DNA of 25,374 nucleotides from Bordetella parapertussis. Lineage in GTDB: Bacteria > Pseudomonadota > Gammaproteobacteria > Burkholderiales > Burkholderiaceae_C. The stretch lies in assembly GCA_945861305.1 (NCBI GenBank), contig CAMATW010000035.1, positions 1 through 25,374 of the forward strand, written 5' to 3'. The position numbers were made by a program, and so were the translations under genes. Shown here piece by piece: positions 1 to 8,714 of the stretch. The first letter of the stretch is position 1, and each line of letters opens with the position of its first letter. The notes beneath the pieces were generated by a model. The model was not told the origin of the DNA and searched no databases. It saw only the letters and a list, made by a program, of their open reading frames with translations.

Positions 1-3000
1 CGTTTCCGCCAAAACTTGCTGGGCAAGCGCGTGGATTACTCAGGCCGTTCAGTCATCACCGTGGGTCCAACCCTCAAGTTGCATCAGTGCGGTTTGCCCA
101 AGTTGATGGCGCTAGAACTCTTCAAGCCCTTCATCTTTAGCAAACTTGAGTTGATGGGCATTGCCACCACCATCAAAGCAGCCAAGAAGGAAGTCGAAGC
201 CGGCACTCCTGTGGTGTGGGACATCTTGGAAGAGGTCATCAAAGAGCATCCCGTGTTGCTCAACCGTGCACCTACTTTGCACCGTTTGGGCATACAAGCT
301 TTTGAGCCTATCTTGATCGAAGGCAAAGCCATTCAACTTCACCCCTTGGTGTGTTCAGCCTTCAACGCCGACTTTGACGGGGACCAAATGGCGGTGCACA
401 TCCCCTTGTCGGTGGAAGCGCAAATGGAAGCCCGCACTTTGATGCTGGCCTCCAACAATGTGCTTTTCCCCGCCAACGGCGAACCCTCTATCGTTCCTTC
501 GCAAGACGTGGTGCTGGGCTTGTACTACACCACCCGTGAACGAATTAACGGCAAAGGCGAAGGTTTGGTGTTTGCAGACATTGGTGAAGTGCAACGCGCA
601 CTCGACGCCGATGTGGTGGAGCTCACCGCCAAAGTCACTGTTCGCATGACCGAGTGGGCCAAAGACAAAGAAACCGGTGAATTCTCTACCAGTACCTCCC
701 TTGTGGAAACCACTGTGGGCCGCGCCCTGTTGTCTGAAATCTTGCCTAAAGGTTTGCCTTTTAGCAATCTGAACAAGGCGCTGAAGAAGAAAGAAATCTC
801 CAAGCTCATCAACACCTCTTTTCGCAAATGCGGTTTGAAAGAAACGGTGGTGTTTGCCGACAAGTTGTTGCAAAACGGTTTCCGTTTGGCAACCCGTGCG
901 GGTATTTCTATCTGTATCGATGACATGTTGGTGCCGCAAGAAAAGCACGCCATCATCGAGAGCGCAGAAAAAGAAGTCAAAGACATTGAGCAGCAATATG
1001 TATCGGGTCTGGTGACTTCGGGTGAGCGCTACAACAAAGTGGTCGACATCTGGGGCAAAGCGGGTGACGCGGTATCCAAGGTGATGATGGATCAACTCCG
1101 CAAAGAAAAAACCATTGACCGCCACGGCAACGAGGTCGAGCAAGAGTCTTTCAACTCCATCTACATGATGGCCGACTCAGGTGCGCGTGGTTCTGCCGCC
1201 CAAATTCGCCAGTTGGCGGGTATGCGTGGTTTGATGGCCAAGCCTGATGGCTCCATCATTGAAACCCCGATCACCGCGAACTTCCGCGAAGGTCTGAATG
1301 TGTTGCAGTACTTCATCTCCACCCACGGCGCACGTAAGGGTCTGGCTGACACGGCGTTGAAAACCGCCAACTCAGGCTACTTGACACGCCGCTTGGTTGA
1401 TGTGACACAAGACTTGGTTGTCATCGAAGACGACTGTGGCACTGCCAATGGCCAAGTCATGCGCGCCATTGTTGAAGGCGGTGAGGTCATTGAATCCTTG
1501 CGTGACCGCGTGTTGGGTCGCTCTGTGGCCGAAGATGTGGTGCATCCAGAATCTCGTCAGACCTTGGTGCCCGCTGGCCATATGTTGGACGAAGACCTGA
1601 TTGATGAAATTGAACTCTTGGGTGTGGATGAAATCAAAGTCCGTACAGCACTGAATTGCGAAACCCGTTTTGGTTTATGCGCCAAATGCTATGGCCGAGA
1701 TTTGGGCCGTGGTGGTTTGATCAATGTGGGCGAGGCAGTGGGTGTGATTGCTGCGCAGTCCATTGGCGAGCCAGGCACGCAGCTGACCATGCGCACCTTC
1801 CACATCGGTGGCGCGGCTTCGCGTGCGGCGGTTGCCTCCAGTGTCGACGCCAAGTCCAACGGTGTGATTGGCTTTAACGCCACCATGCGCTATGTGACCA
1901 ACAGCAAAAAAGAGTTGGTGGTCATTTCTCGCTCGGGTGAAATCGTGATTCATGATGAGCAGGGTCGCGAGCGCGAGCGCCATAAAGTGCCTTACGGTGC
2001 TATTTTGGCCATCAAGCCAGACCAAGCTATCAAAGCCGGCACCATCTTGGCCAACTGGGACCCGTTGACACGTCCTGTGATTACCGAGTTCGCTGGCAAA
2101 ACCCAGTTCGAAAATGTCGAAGAAGGTCTGACCGTGGCCAAGCAATTGGACGAAGTCACCGGCTTGTCAACCTTGGTGGTCATTGACCCCAAGCGCCGTG
2201 GTTCTACCAAAGTGGTTCGCCCTCAGGTGAAGTTGATGGATGCCTCTGGCAAAGAAGTCAAGATTCCTGGCACCGACCACTCAGTGACCATTGGCTTCCA
2301 AATCGGTGCGTTGATCCAAGTGCGTGATGGCCAAGACGTGGGGCCTGGCGAAGTGTTGGCGCGTATCCCTGTGGAAGGTCAAAAGACCCGCGACATTACC
2401 GGTGGTTTGCCGCGTGTGGCCGAGCTGTTCGAAGCACGTTCACCCAAGGACAAAGGCATCTTGGCTGAGATGACCGGTACGGTGTCGTTTGGTAAAGAAA
2501 CCAAAGGCAAGATCCGCTTGCAAATCACCGACCCCGAAGGCACGGTGTGGGAAGAACTCATTCCCAAAGAGAAAAACATCGTGGTGCACGAAGGCCAAGT
2601 GGTTAACAAGGGCGAGAGCATTGTGGACGGCCCTGCCGACCCGCAAGACATTTTGCGTTTGCTGGGCATTGAAGAGTTGGCGCGTTACATCGTCGACGAA
2701 GTGCAAGACGTGTACCGTTTGCAAGGCGTGAAGATCAATGACAAGCACATTGAAGTGATCGTGCGCCAAATGCTACGCCGTGTGGTGGTTGACAACGTTG
2801 GTGACACCAACTACATCAGCGGTGAGCAAGTTGAGCGTTCTGAAATGCTCAACACCAACGAAGCGCTGCAAAAAGACGGCAAGATCCCAGCCACTTACAC
2901 CAATTTGTTGCTGGGTATCACCAAGGCTTCTTTGTCTACCGACTCGTTTATCTCTGCGGCTTCTTTCCAAGAAACCACACGTGTGCTCACCGAAGCTGCC

Positions 3001-3213
3001 ATCATGGGCAAGCGCGACGAGTTGCGTGGCTTGAAGGAGAACGTCATTGTGGGTCGTTTGATCCCAGCAGGCTCTGGCATGGCTTACCACCGTGCCCGCA
3101 AAGAAAAAGACCTGATGGACGAAGCCGAACGCCGTCAAATTGCCGAAACCGAAGCGGAAGAACTCGCTTTGGCGCAGCAAGAAGGCAGCAGCGAAGAGAG
3201 TTCAGCGGAATAA
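1..3213 (+). CDS. rpoC: DNA-directed RNA polymerase subunit beta' (5'-truncated)
   Basis: This is the largest RNA polymerase subunit, which carries the catalytic magnesium site. The reading frame is open from base 1 ([17 protein letters not shown]), so the window begins inside the gene; 1070 residues are present of a usual ~1400, and the N-terminal zinc finger and clamp lie upstream. The active-site motif NADFDGDQM is at 364-390, with its three aspartates intact. The second zinc site is complete: Cys codons at 1435, 1657, 1678 and 1687, the last three in [11 protein letters not shown]. The trigger-loop region [19 protein letters not shown] begins near 1729. The C-terminus is an acidic, glutamate-rich tail typical of betaproteobacterial beta'. 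It is followed by a hairpin at 3214-3235. Nothing suggests a broken gene. rpoB is expected just upstream but cannot be seen. Confidence 0.99.
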   Translation, partial: RFRQNLLGKRVDYSGRSVITVGPTLKLHQCGLPKLMALELFKPFIFSKLELMGIATTIKAAKKEVEAGTPVVWDILEEVIKEHPVLLNRAPTLHRLGIQAFEPILIEGKAIQLHPLVCSAFNADFDGDQMAVHIPLSVEAQMEARTLMLASNNVLFPANGEPSIVPSQDVVLGLYYTTRERINGKGEGLVFADIGEVQRALDADVVELTAKVTVRMTEWAKDKETGEFSTSTSLVETTVGRALLSEILPKGLPFSNLNKALKKKEISKLINTSFRKCGLKETVVFADKLLQNGFRLATRAGISICIDDMLVPQEKHAIIESAEKEVKDIEQQYVSGLVTSGERYNKVVDIWGKAGDAVSKVMMDQLRKEKTIDRHGNEVEQESFNSIYMMADSGARGSAAQIRQLAGMRGLMAKPDGSIIETPITANFREGLNVLQYFISTHGARKGLADTALKTANSGYLTRRLVDVTQDLVVIEDDCGTANGQVMRAIVEGGEVIESLRDRVLGRSVAEDVVHPESRQTLVPAGHMLDEDLIDEIELLGVDEIKVRTALNCETRFGLCAKCYGRDLGRGGLINVGEAVGVIAAQSIGEPGTQLTMRTFHIGGAASRAAVASSVDAKSNGVIGFNATMRYVTNSKKELVVISRSGEIVIHDEQGRERERHKVPYGAILAIKPDQAIKAGTILANWDPLTRPVITEFAGKTQFENVEEGLTVAKQLDEVTGLSTLVVIDPKRRGSTKVVRPQVKLMDASGKEVKIPGTDHSVTIGFQIGALIQVRDGQDVGPGEVLARIPVEGQKTRDITGGLPRVAELFEARSPKDKGILAEMTGTVSFGKETKGKIRLQITDPEGTVWEELIPKEKNIVVHEGQVVNKGESIVDGPADPQDILRLLGIEELARYIVDEVQDVYRLQGVKINDKHIEVIVRQMLRRVVVDNVGDTNYISGEQVERSEMLNTNEALQKDGKIPATYTNLLLGITKASLSTDSFISAASFQETTRVLTEAAIMGKRDELRGLKENVIVGRLIPAGSGMAYHRARKEKDLMDEAERRQIAETEAEELALAQQEGSSEESSAE

Positions 3214-3235
3214 ACAAAGGCCTGCGGGCCTTTGT
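3214..3235 (+). terminator. Terminator-like hairpin directly after rpoC
   Basis: A perfect 9-bp stem (ACAAAGGCC / GGCCTTTGT) closes a TGCG loop and starts one base after the rpoC stop codon. The 3' arm is followed by TTTGTCT rather than a clean U-run, so termination may be partial. The next ATG (3241) lies 5 nt past the hairpin, so the structure could also act as an attenuator for the downstream genes. Confidence 0.65.
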
Positions 3236-3240
3236 CTACC

Positions 3241-3798
3241 ATGCTGAAGTCAGGCTGGTTTTGGTTCTTTATAGCCCTGGGGGTCTTTTGGTCCTTGGGT
3301 GCTTACAACCGTTTGGTTCGTTTGCGTGCTTCCATCGGTACTCAATTTGGTTCACTAGAGTCCGTGCTGTTGCAGTACCAAGAGGTGGCACAGCACGCTG
3401 TGTCTGCGGCCTCCACATCACCCCAGTTGTGGGGCAGTGCGTATTTGACCGAATTAGAAGTCGATCCATGGACACGCCTACAAGTCTCGGCTGGTTTGCT
3501 CACGGTAGCCATGTCACGGATGCAGGCGCATCCGCTAGCGCCCGACAGCTCGCAAGCTTTGCAAGACGCTGGCGCTGAGCTGCAACTTGCTTGGGCTGGC
3601 TTGATTCATCCCGATGCTTTTTATGTCAATGTGCCTGAGGCTTTGCAACAGCGGTGGTTGGCCCTAGACATGTTGGTGCAATCTGAAGTGCAACGCTTCA
3701 ATGCCAGCATCACAGATTACAACCATGCCATTGCTCAGTACCCTGCAGCTTTATTATCCAAACTCTTTCAATTTCATCCTGCTCGACCGCTGGCATGA
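3241..3798 (+). CDS. LemA-like membrane-anchored protein
   Basis: This is a 185-residue protein of unknown biochemical role with a single N-terminal membrane segment (about residues 6-22, WFWFFIALGVFWSLG). It resembles the LemA family at both ends. After the membrane helix comes YNRLVRLRASIGTQFGSLES, like the LemA YNxLVxLRN start. Near the C-terminus, RFNASITDYNHAIAQYP then LLSKLFQF matches the LemA pattern of YN..V..YN..I..FP..L.A.L.GF. The middle is divergent. LemA proteins are helical bundles anchored in the inner membrane, without an established activity. ATG 3241 is preferred over the in-frame TTG 3232, which lies inside the hairpin; neither has a clear Shine-Dalgarno. The stop overlaps the rsmB start by 4 nt (ATGA), so the two are probably translationally coupled. 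The family call is by eye only. Confidence 0.75.
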   Translation: MLKSGWFWFFIALGVFWSLGAYNRLVRLRASIGTQFGSLESVLLQYQEVAQHAVSAASTSPQLWGSAYLTELEVDPWTRLQVSAGLLTVAMSRMQAHPLAPDSSQALQDAGAELQLAWAGLIHPDAFYVNVPEALQQRWLALDMLVQSEVQRFNASITDYNHAIAQYPAALLSKLFQFHPARPLA

Positions 3799-5150
3799 AG
3801 CAAGCGCACAGTGACGAACTGGCACAGTTAGCCCCGCCCTTGTGGCGACAGTTGCAAGCCTGTTCAGCGGCTTTGCAAATGGTTTTAGATGGCAAAAACC
3901 ACAGCCATGCCTTGGCCTCAGTCTCCCCTGCTTTGCGGCCAGCGGCGCAGGCATTGTTGTTTGCAGTATTGAGACATTGGGAAACAACGCAAGCAGTGCG
4001 TGACTTGTTGGTCAAGCGCGCCCCAGCTGCACCGGTCAATGCCTTGTTGTGCACGGGCTTGGGTTTGCTGCTGCTAGGCACTGAGGCCATGTACCCTGTT
4101 CATACCTTGGTGAGTCAGTTGGTTGAAGCAGCCAAGCACCATCCTCAAACGCGAAGGCAAGCTTCATTCATCAATGCCTGTGTGAGAAGGTTTTTGCGCG
4201 AAGAAAAAGCGCTGATGGATCAAGCCTTGCAAGGTTTACCTGCTCAATGGAATTTCCCGTTGTGGTGGATCAAGCGGATTCAGCTCGACTACCCCAGCGA
4301 TTGGCAAACTATTTTGCAAGCCAGCCAACAAGCCGCCCCCATGAGCTTAAGGGTCAACCGACGAAAAATCGAAAGAGCAACCTTGCAGCATCTATGGGCC
4401 GAGCAAGGCATCCTTGCGGATGCGGTGGGCGAAGACGGCTTGGTATTGCATCAAGCCAAACCGGTTCAAGCCATTGAAGGTTTTGCGCAAGGTTGGTGCT
4501 CTGTGCAAGATGCAGCAGCTCAACTGGCCGCCCCCTTGCTGCTGAAGGGTTTGCAAGCGCGCAAGGGAGAACGTTTACAAGTGCTGGATGCTTGCGCTGC
4601 CCCGGGGGGCAAAACCGCACACTTGCTGGAATATGCCGATGCAGATGTGTGGGCCTTGGACATTGATGCGCAGCGCTGCGAGCGTATTCAAGAGAATTTG
4701 CTGCGTTTGGGTTTGCAAGCCAAGGTCGTGTGTGCGGATGTGGCAGATATATCAACTTGGTGGACGGGACAATTGTTTGACGCGGTATTGCTAGACGCGC
4801 CGTGCACTGCATCTGGCATTGTCAGGCGTCATCCGGACATCCCTTTGCTGCGCCGTGAAAGTGATGTGGCCGCATTGGTCAAAGAGCAAAGGCGCTTGCT
4901 CGAAGCACTATGGCCTTTGCTGGTGCCTGGCGGACGAATGGTCTATTGCACTTGCTCGGTCTTTCGTGATGAGGGTCAATACCAAATCGATTCGTTTCTT
5001 GCGCGCAACACTCAAGCGGTATTGCGTCCATCCCCTGGTCATTTAATGCCGGGTAAGGCGGCAAACTCAGCGGGCCTCCTAGACAATGCAACAAATGTCC
5101 ATGATGGATTTTTTTATGCCGTGCTGGAACAGCGCAATGTTGATGTCTGA
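3795..5150 (+). CDS. rsmB: 16S rRNA (cytosine-967 C5) methyltransferase RsmB
   Basis: RsmB (Sun/Fmu) methylates C967 of 16S rRNA using S-adenosylmethionine in the cytoplasm. The 451-residue length is normal. Residues about 15-140 form the NusB-like RNA-binding domain; the C-terminal part is a Rossmann methyltransferase. The SAM motif is LDACAAPGGKTAHLLE (264-279). Motif IV is DAPCTASGIVRRHPD with Cys337, and motif VI is YCTCS with Cys387, matching the two conserved cysteines of m5C RNA methyltransferases; the motif VI cysteine is the nucleophile. The start ATG overlaps the stop of the LemA-like gene. In betaproteobacteria rsmB commonly precedes a DUF4390 gene and an NtrY/NtrX-like pair, as here. 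Confidence 0.96.
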   Translation: MKQAHSDELAQLAPPLWRQLQACSAALQMVLDGKNHSHALASVSPALRPAAQALLFAVLRHWETTQAVRDLLVKRAPAAPVNALLCTGLGLLLLGTEAMYPVHTLVSQLVEAAKHHPQTRRQASFINACVRRFLREEKALMDQALQGLPAQWNFPLWWIKRIQLDYPSDWQTILQASQQAAPMSLRVNRRKIERATLQHLWAEQGILADAVGEDGLVLHQAKPVQAIEGFAQGWCSVQDAAAQLAAPLLLKGLQARKGERLQVLDACAAPGGKTAHLLEYADADVWALDIDAQRCERIQENLLRLGLQAKVVCADVADISTWWTGQLFDAVLLDAPCTASGIVRRHPDIPLLRRESDVAALVKEQRRLLEALWPLLVPGGRMVYCTCSVFRDEGQYQIDSFLARNTQAVLRPSPGHLMPGKAANSAGLLDNATNVHDGFFYAVLEQRNVDV

Positions 5151-5181
5151 TGCTTGGAAGCTGTGTAAGCGAGGCACACAG

Positions 5182-5763
5182 ATGCTGCTGCGTGCATTCC
5201 TGCTTTTGCTGTCACTTGGCATCGGACTGGCCCATGCTGAAAATCCGGTGCAGCTTGAAGAGCTGGTTTTGCAGCGCAGCGAAGAGGGCATTTATTTAAG
5301 TACCCGCCTTGGTTTTGAACTGCCCCAAAGTTTGGAAGATGCTTTGTCGCGTGGCTTGCCATTGGGTTTTGTGATGCAATCTGATGTGATGAAAGAGCGC
5401 TGGTACTGGTCGGACAAGTTGGTCAGCCGCACAGAGCGTTTTGTGCGATTGAGCTTTCAACCGCTGTCAAAGCGATGGCGCGTTTACGTCTCTGCACAGC
5501 CCATTCAATCCACGGGATTGGGTGTGAGTTTGGGCCAAAGCTTTGAGAGCTTGTCCGAGGCCTTGCTCAGTATTCAACGCATTTCACGTTGGCGTATTGC
5601 GGATGCGTCAGTGATTGATATAGCTAACAAGCAGCGCTTGGAATTTCGATTCAAGCTAGACCTCAGCCAATTACCCCAGCCTTTGCAATTTGGCGTATTG
5701 GGTGGCGGTTCAGGCTTGGAATACACCCAAAGTTTGAAGCTGCAGGAAGACAGTTTTAAATGA
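5182..5763 (+). CDS. Exported DUF4390 family protein
   Basis: This 193-residue protein belongs, by sequence feel and position between rsmB and an NtrY-like kinase, to the DUF4390 family, whose function is not established. It begins with a clear signal peptide: MLLR, a hydrophobic leucine-rich core, then AHA-EN with cleavage probably after residue 19, so the protein should be periplasmic. The start at 5182 is preferred because GAGG lies 7 nt upstream and the signal peptide follows directly. In-frame ATGs at 5086 and 5143 would put a polar extension before it and overlap rsmB. The mature part is rich in beta-strand-like stretches (GIYLSTRLGFELP, RFVRLSFQPLSKRWRVYVS). Its stop overlaps the kinase ATG by 4 nt. 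Constant linkage to the kinase suggests, but does not show, a sensory accessory role. Confidence 0.85.
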   Translation: MLLRAFLLLLSLGIGLAHAENPVQLEELVLQRSEEGIYLSTRLGFELPQSLEDALSRGLPLGFVMQSDVMKERWYWSDKLVSRTERFVRLSFQPLSKRWRVYVSAQPIQSTGLGVSLGQSFESLSEALLSIQRISRWRIADASVIDIANKQRLEFRFKLDLSQLPQPLQFGVLGGGSGLEYTQSLKLQEDSFK

Positions 5764-8015
5764 AATCGGGGGCGCCTGCAGCCGCTTTACGGCATCGCGG
5801 TTGGTGGTTGGTGGTGGGTCTGACGATACTGGTGTCTATGGCGTTGGTCTTGTTGTTCTTGCTGACACAAGCCACCCAGCGTTGGGAGGCTTACGAACAA
5901 AACTTCGGCCTCTTGTTTGGTTTGAACATGGTGTTTGCCGCTTTGTTGTTGGCGGTGATTGCCTGGTTTGGTGTGCGCTTGTTCTTTCGCTTGCGGCAAG
6001 GTAAGTTTGGCAGTCGCTTGCTTGTTAAGTTGGCCAGCATATTTGCTTTGGTCGGCATCTTGCCTGGCCTGCTGATCTATGCGGTTTCCTACCAATTCGT
6101 GACCCGGTCAATCGAGGTATGGTTTGACACCAAAGTGGAAGTAGCGCTGGACGCCGGTTTGAACTTAAGCCGTTCAACCTTAGAGAGCTTGTCCAATGAA
6201 CTGGCCGCCAGCGTGCGCAATGCCAGCCAAGAAGTGGCAGGCGCCTCTGATCAGTCTTTGCCCTTGGTGCTTGAAAAAATTCGTATGCAACTAGACGCTA
6301 ACGAAGTCACCTTATGGCAAGGCGGCGGCGTGACTTTGGCCAGCGTCAGCCAAGAGAGGTATCAGTTTCAACCCGAACGACCCACGCCAGCGGAGTGGCG
6401 CCAAGTGCGCAACCAAGGCATCAGCTGGCGAAGCGAGGGTTTGGACGACAACCTCGTTGCATCTGTCGCACAACCCCGAATCACGGTACTGGTTCAAATT
6501 GCCAGCACAGGTTTTCAGCTTGAGGGTCAAGGACGCGTGTTGCAAGTGGTGAAGAAATTACCCCCTGTGTTGGTCGCCAATGCCTTGGCGGTTCTTGATG
6601 CGAACCGGCAGTACCAAGAGCGCGCATTGGCTCGCGATGGTTTAAAGCGCATGTACATCGGCACCCTGACCTTGAGTTTGTTTTTGGCGGTGTTTGGTGC
6701 GGTCTTGTTGGCGGTCTTGCTGGGCAATCAACTTGCACGCCCATTGTTACTTCTGGCCGAGGGTGTGCGCGATGTGGCCGCGGGGGACTTGAGTCCGCGG
6801 GCGGTTTTGCAAGGCAAAGACGAGTTAGACGGCCTGACCCGCGCATTTGCGCAGATGACAGAGCAACTGGCGCAAGCACGCCGCACCGTAGAGACGAGCA
6901 TGGCGCAAGTCAATTTGGCTCGCAGCCATTTGCAAACCATGCTCGACAACCTTACCGCAGGCGTGGTGTTGCTCGATAGCCAAGGGCATATTTTGTCAAT
7001 CAACCCAGGAGCGACGCGTATCTTGCAACTTCCTTTGGCGGTGCATATAGGCAAAGCGCTGACCGACATTGAGGGACTGCAAGTGTTTGGCAGGCAAGTC
7101 ATGGAGCAGTTCCACGAGTTTGCGTCTGAGCAACAACGCGCTCTTGACCATTGGCAGCAGTCGTTTGAAATCGACACCAAGAGCCAGCAAACTTTCGTGG
7201 ATTTTGGACCAGAGCGACAACTGCACACCACCTTGGTGGCACGAGGCGCTGTGCTGCCGCAAGGCGAGTGGCTCTTGGTGTTTGATGACATCACAGAAAT
7301 CGTGTCTGCCCAACGCACCCAAGCGTGGTCCGAGGTGGCTCGAAGGCTAGCCCATGAAATTAAAAACCCACTGACACCTATTCAACTATCTGCAGAACGC
7401 CTAGAGATGAAATTGGCTGATAAGTTATTGGGTACAGATCAGGCCTTGCTGCATAAATCGGTAAAGACCATCGTGGATCAGGTTGATGCATTGCAACGTT
7501 TGGTAAATGAATTTCGCGATTTCGGCCGTCTGCCACAAGCGCGTTTGCAAGCCTTGGATTTGAACCAGTTATTGCAAGAGATGATGTCTTTGTATGACAA
7601 CGACAATGCCGTGGTGCCGGTGAGTTGGCATTTGAATGCTGACATACCGTTGGTGTCAGGGGATGCAGCCCAGTTGCGACAGATAGTTCATAACTTGATT
7701 CAAAACGCACAAGATGCCAGTGCCCAAAGTGCTCAACCCATGGTTCACGTCTGGACCGAGCAAGCCGCTTCCAGTCAACGGGTGCGTTTGCGTATTGTGG
7801 ACAATGGCAGTGGTTTCAGCGAGTCGGTATTGCAACGTGCATTTGAGCCCTATGTCACCACCAAAGCCGGGGGCACCGGTTTGGGCTTGGCTGTGGTGAA
7901 GAAAATTGCCGATGAACACCAAGCTCGCATTGAGATAAAAAACCGACTTGAGGGCAACCAAACAGTTGGGGCTCAAGTATCGTTATCATTTCGCATTGCA
8001 AACCCTGCAAGCTAA
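5760..8015 (+). CDS. NtrY-like membrane sensor histidine kinase
   Basis: A 751-residue sensor kinase with NtrY architecture. Membrane segments lie near residues 15-36, 50-73, 86-112 and 299-321, leaving a periplasmic sensing region at about 113-298. HAMP (about 322-375) follows, then a PAS domain (about 390-515, LDNLTAGVVLLDSQGHILSIN). The HisKA H-box is ARRLAHEIKNPLTP with His532 as the predicted phosphoacceptor. The ATPase domain has an N-box (IVHNLIQNAQDAS, Asn649), G1 (DNGSG, 681-685), an F-box (FEPY, 695-698) and G2 (GGTGLGL, 704-710), so it should be active. It overlaps the DUF4390 gene by 4 nt and is followed 18 nt later by its presumed partner regulator. NtrY/NtrX systems have been linked to nitrogen, redox or envelope control; the stimulus here cannot be told from sequence. 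Confidence 0.93.
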   Translation: MKSGAPAAALRHRGWWLVVGLTILVSMALVLLFLLTQATQRWEAYEQNFGLLFGLNMVFAALLLAVIAWFGVRLFFRLRQGKFGSRLLVKLASIFALVGILPGLLIYAVSYQFVTRSIEVWFDTKVEVALDAGLNLSRSTLESLSNELAASVRNASQEVAGASDQSLPLVLEKIRMQLDANEVTLWQGGGVTLASVSQERYQFQPERPTPAEWRQVRNQGISWRSEGLDDNLVASVAQPRITVLVQIASTGFQLEGQGRVLQVVKKLPPVLVANALAVLDANRQYQERALARDGLKRMYIGTLTLSLFLAVFGAVLLAVLLGNQLARPLLLLAEGVRDVAAGDLSPRAVLQGKDELDGLTRAFAQMTEQLAQARRTVETSMAQVNLARSHLQTMLDNLTAGVVLLDSQGHILSINPGATRILQLPLAVHIGKALTDIEGLQVFGRQVMEQFHEFASEQQRALDHWQQSFEIDTKSQQTFVDFGPERQLHTTLVARGAVLPQGEWLLVFDDITEIVSAQRTQAWSEVARRLAHEIKNPLTPIQLSAERLEMKLADKLLGTDQALLHKSVKTIVDQVDALQRLVNEFRDFGRLPQARLQALDLNQLLQEMMSLYDNDNAVVPVSWHLNADIPLVSGDAAQLRQIVHNLIQNAQDASAQSAQPMVHVWTEQAASSQRVRLRIVDNGSGFSESVLQRAFEPYVTTKAGGTGLGLAVVKKIADEHQARIEIKNRLEGNQTVGAQVSLSFRIANPAS

Positions 8016-8033
8016 CCTGACCCGATAAGCAAT

Positions 8034-8714
8034 ATGGCAACAATTTTGGTGGTTGATGACGAACTCGGCATTCGCGATCTGCTGTTTGAAATCTTGAACG
8101 ACGAAGGTTATCAAGTGGAGTTGGCGGAGAACGCAGCGCAAGCGCGTATCGCCCGTGCAGCCGCCCGTCCCGATTTGGTCTTGCTCGATATTTGGATGCC
8201 AGACACCGATGGCGTGACCTTGCTCAAAGAATGGGCTTCCACTGGCCTGCTGAATATGCCGGTCATCATGATGAGTGGCCACGCCACCATCGAGACCGCG
8301 GTGCAAGCCACCCGCATTGGTGCGCTGGCGTTTTTGGAAAAACCCATCACCATGCAAAAACTGCTGAAGGCTGTGGACCAAGGCTTGGCACGAAAACCGG
8401 CTGTGCCTGACCGGCCCACTCTTGGTGTGGTGCCAAGCCAAGCGGTGTCGCAGCCGTCGCTTTCTGCGGTCATGGTGCAGGCACAACCAGCTGCATCCCG
8501 TTTGCCTGCTTCAGTGCAAAACTTTGATTTGTCGCAACCGCTGCGCGAAGCCCGCGATGCTTTTGAAAAAGCCTATTTTGAATTTCATTTAGCTCAAGAA
8601 GGTGGTTCAATGACCCGTGTGGCCGAGAAAACTGGCCTAGAGCGCACCCACTTGTACCGCAAGCTAAAACAGCTAGGCGTTGACTTATCCCGTAGCAAGC
8701 GCGGCGGCGCTTAA
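8034..8714 (+). CDS. NtrX-like response regulator without AAA+ domain
   Basis: A 226-residue response regulator and likely partner of the preceding kinase. The receiver domain (about 1-118) has the acidic pair Asp8/Asp9, phospho-acceptor Asp52 in LVLLDIWMPDTDG, Ser81 and Lys103. A linker of about 50 residues rich in Pro, Ala, Gln and Ser follows. A Fis-type helix-turn-helix closes the protein at about 170-214 (TRVAEKTGLERTHLYRKLKQLG). The receiver and the HTH are both NtrC/NtrX-like, but the central AAA+ sigma-54 activator domain (~240 residues, with the GAFTGA loop) is absent. The frame is intact and short, so this is a real domain loss or a lineage variant, not a frameshift. It should therefore act without sigma-54 ATPase activity, perhaps as a repressor or direct activator. 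The stop codon shares TTAA with the convergent gene at 8711. Confidence 0.9.
   Translation: MATILVVDDELGIRDLLFEILNDEGYQVELAENAAQARIARAAARPDLVLLDIWMPDTDGVTLLKEWASTGLLNMPVIMMSGHATIETAVQATRIGALAFLEKPITMQKLLKAVDQGLARKPAVPDRPTLGVVPSQAVSQPSLSAVMVQAQPAASRLPASVQNFDLSQPLREARDAFEKAYFEFHLAQEGGSMTRVAEKTGLERTHLYRKLKQLGVDLSRSKRGGA

Noticed and set aside
355..1143. 262-codon open frame on the - strand inside rpoC
   Set aside because: It lies wholly antisense to the well-conserved rpoC frame, has no recognisable family features, and is rich in His and Phe as expected from mirrored codon bias.
5086..5181. Upstream start for the DUF4390 protein
   Set aside because: It would overlap rsmB and place a polar segment before an obvious signal peptide; ATG 5182 has GAGG at a good distance.
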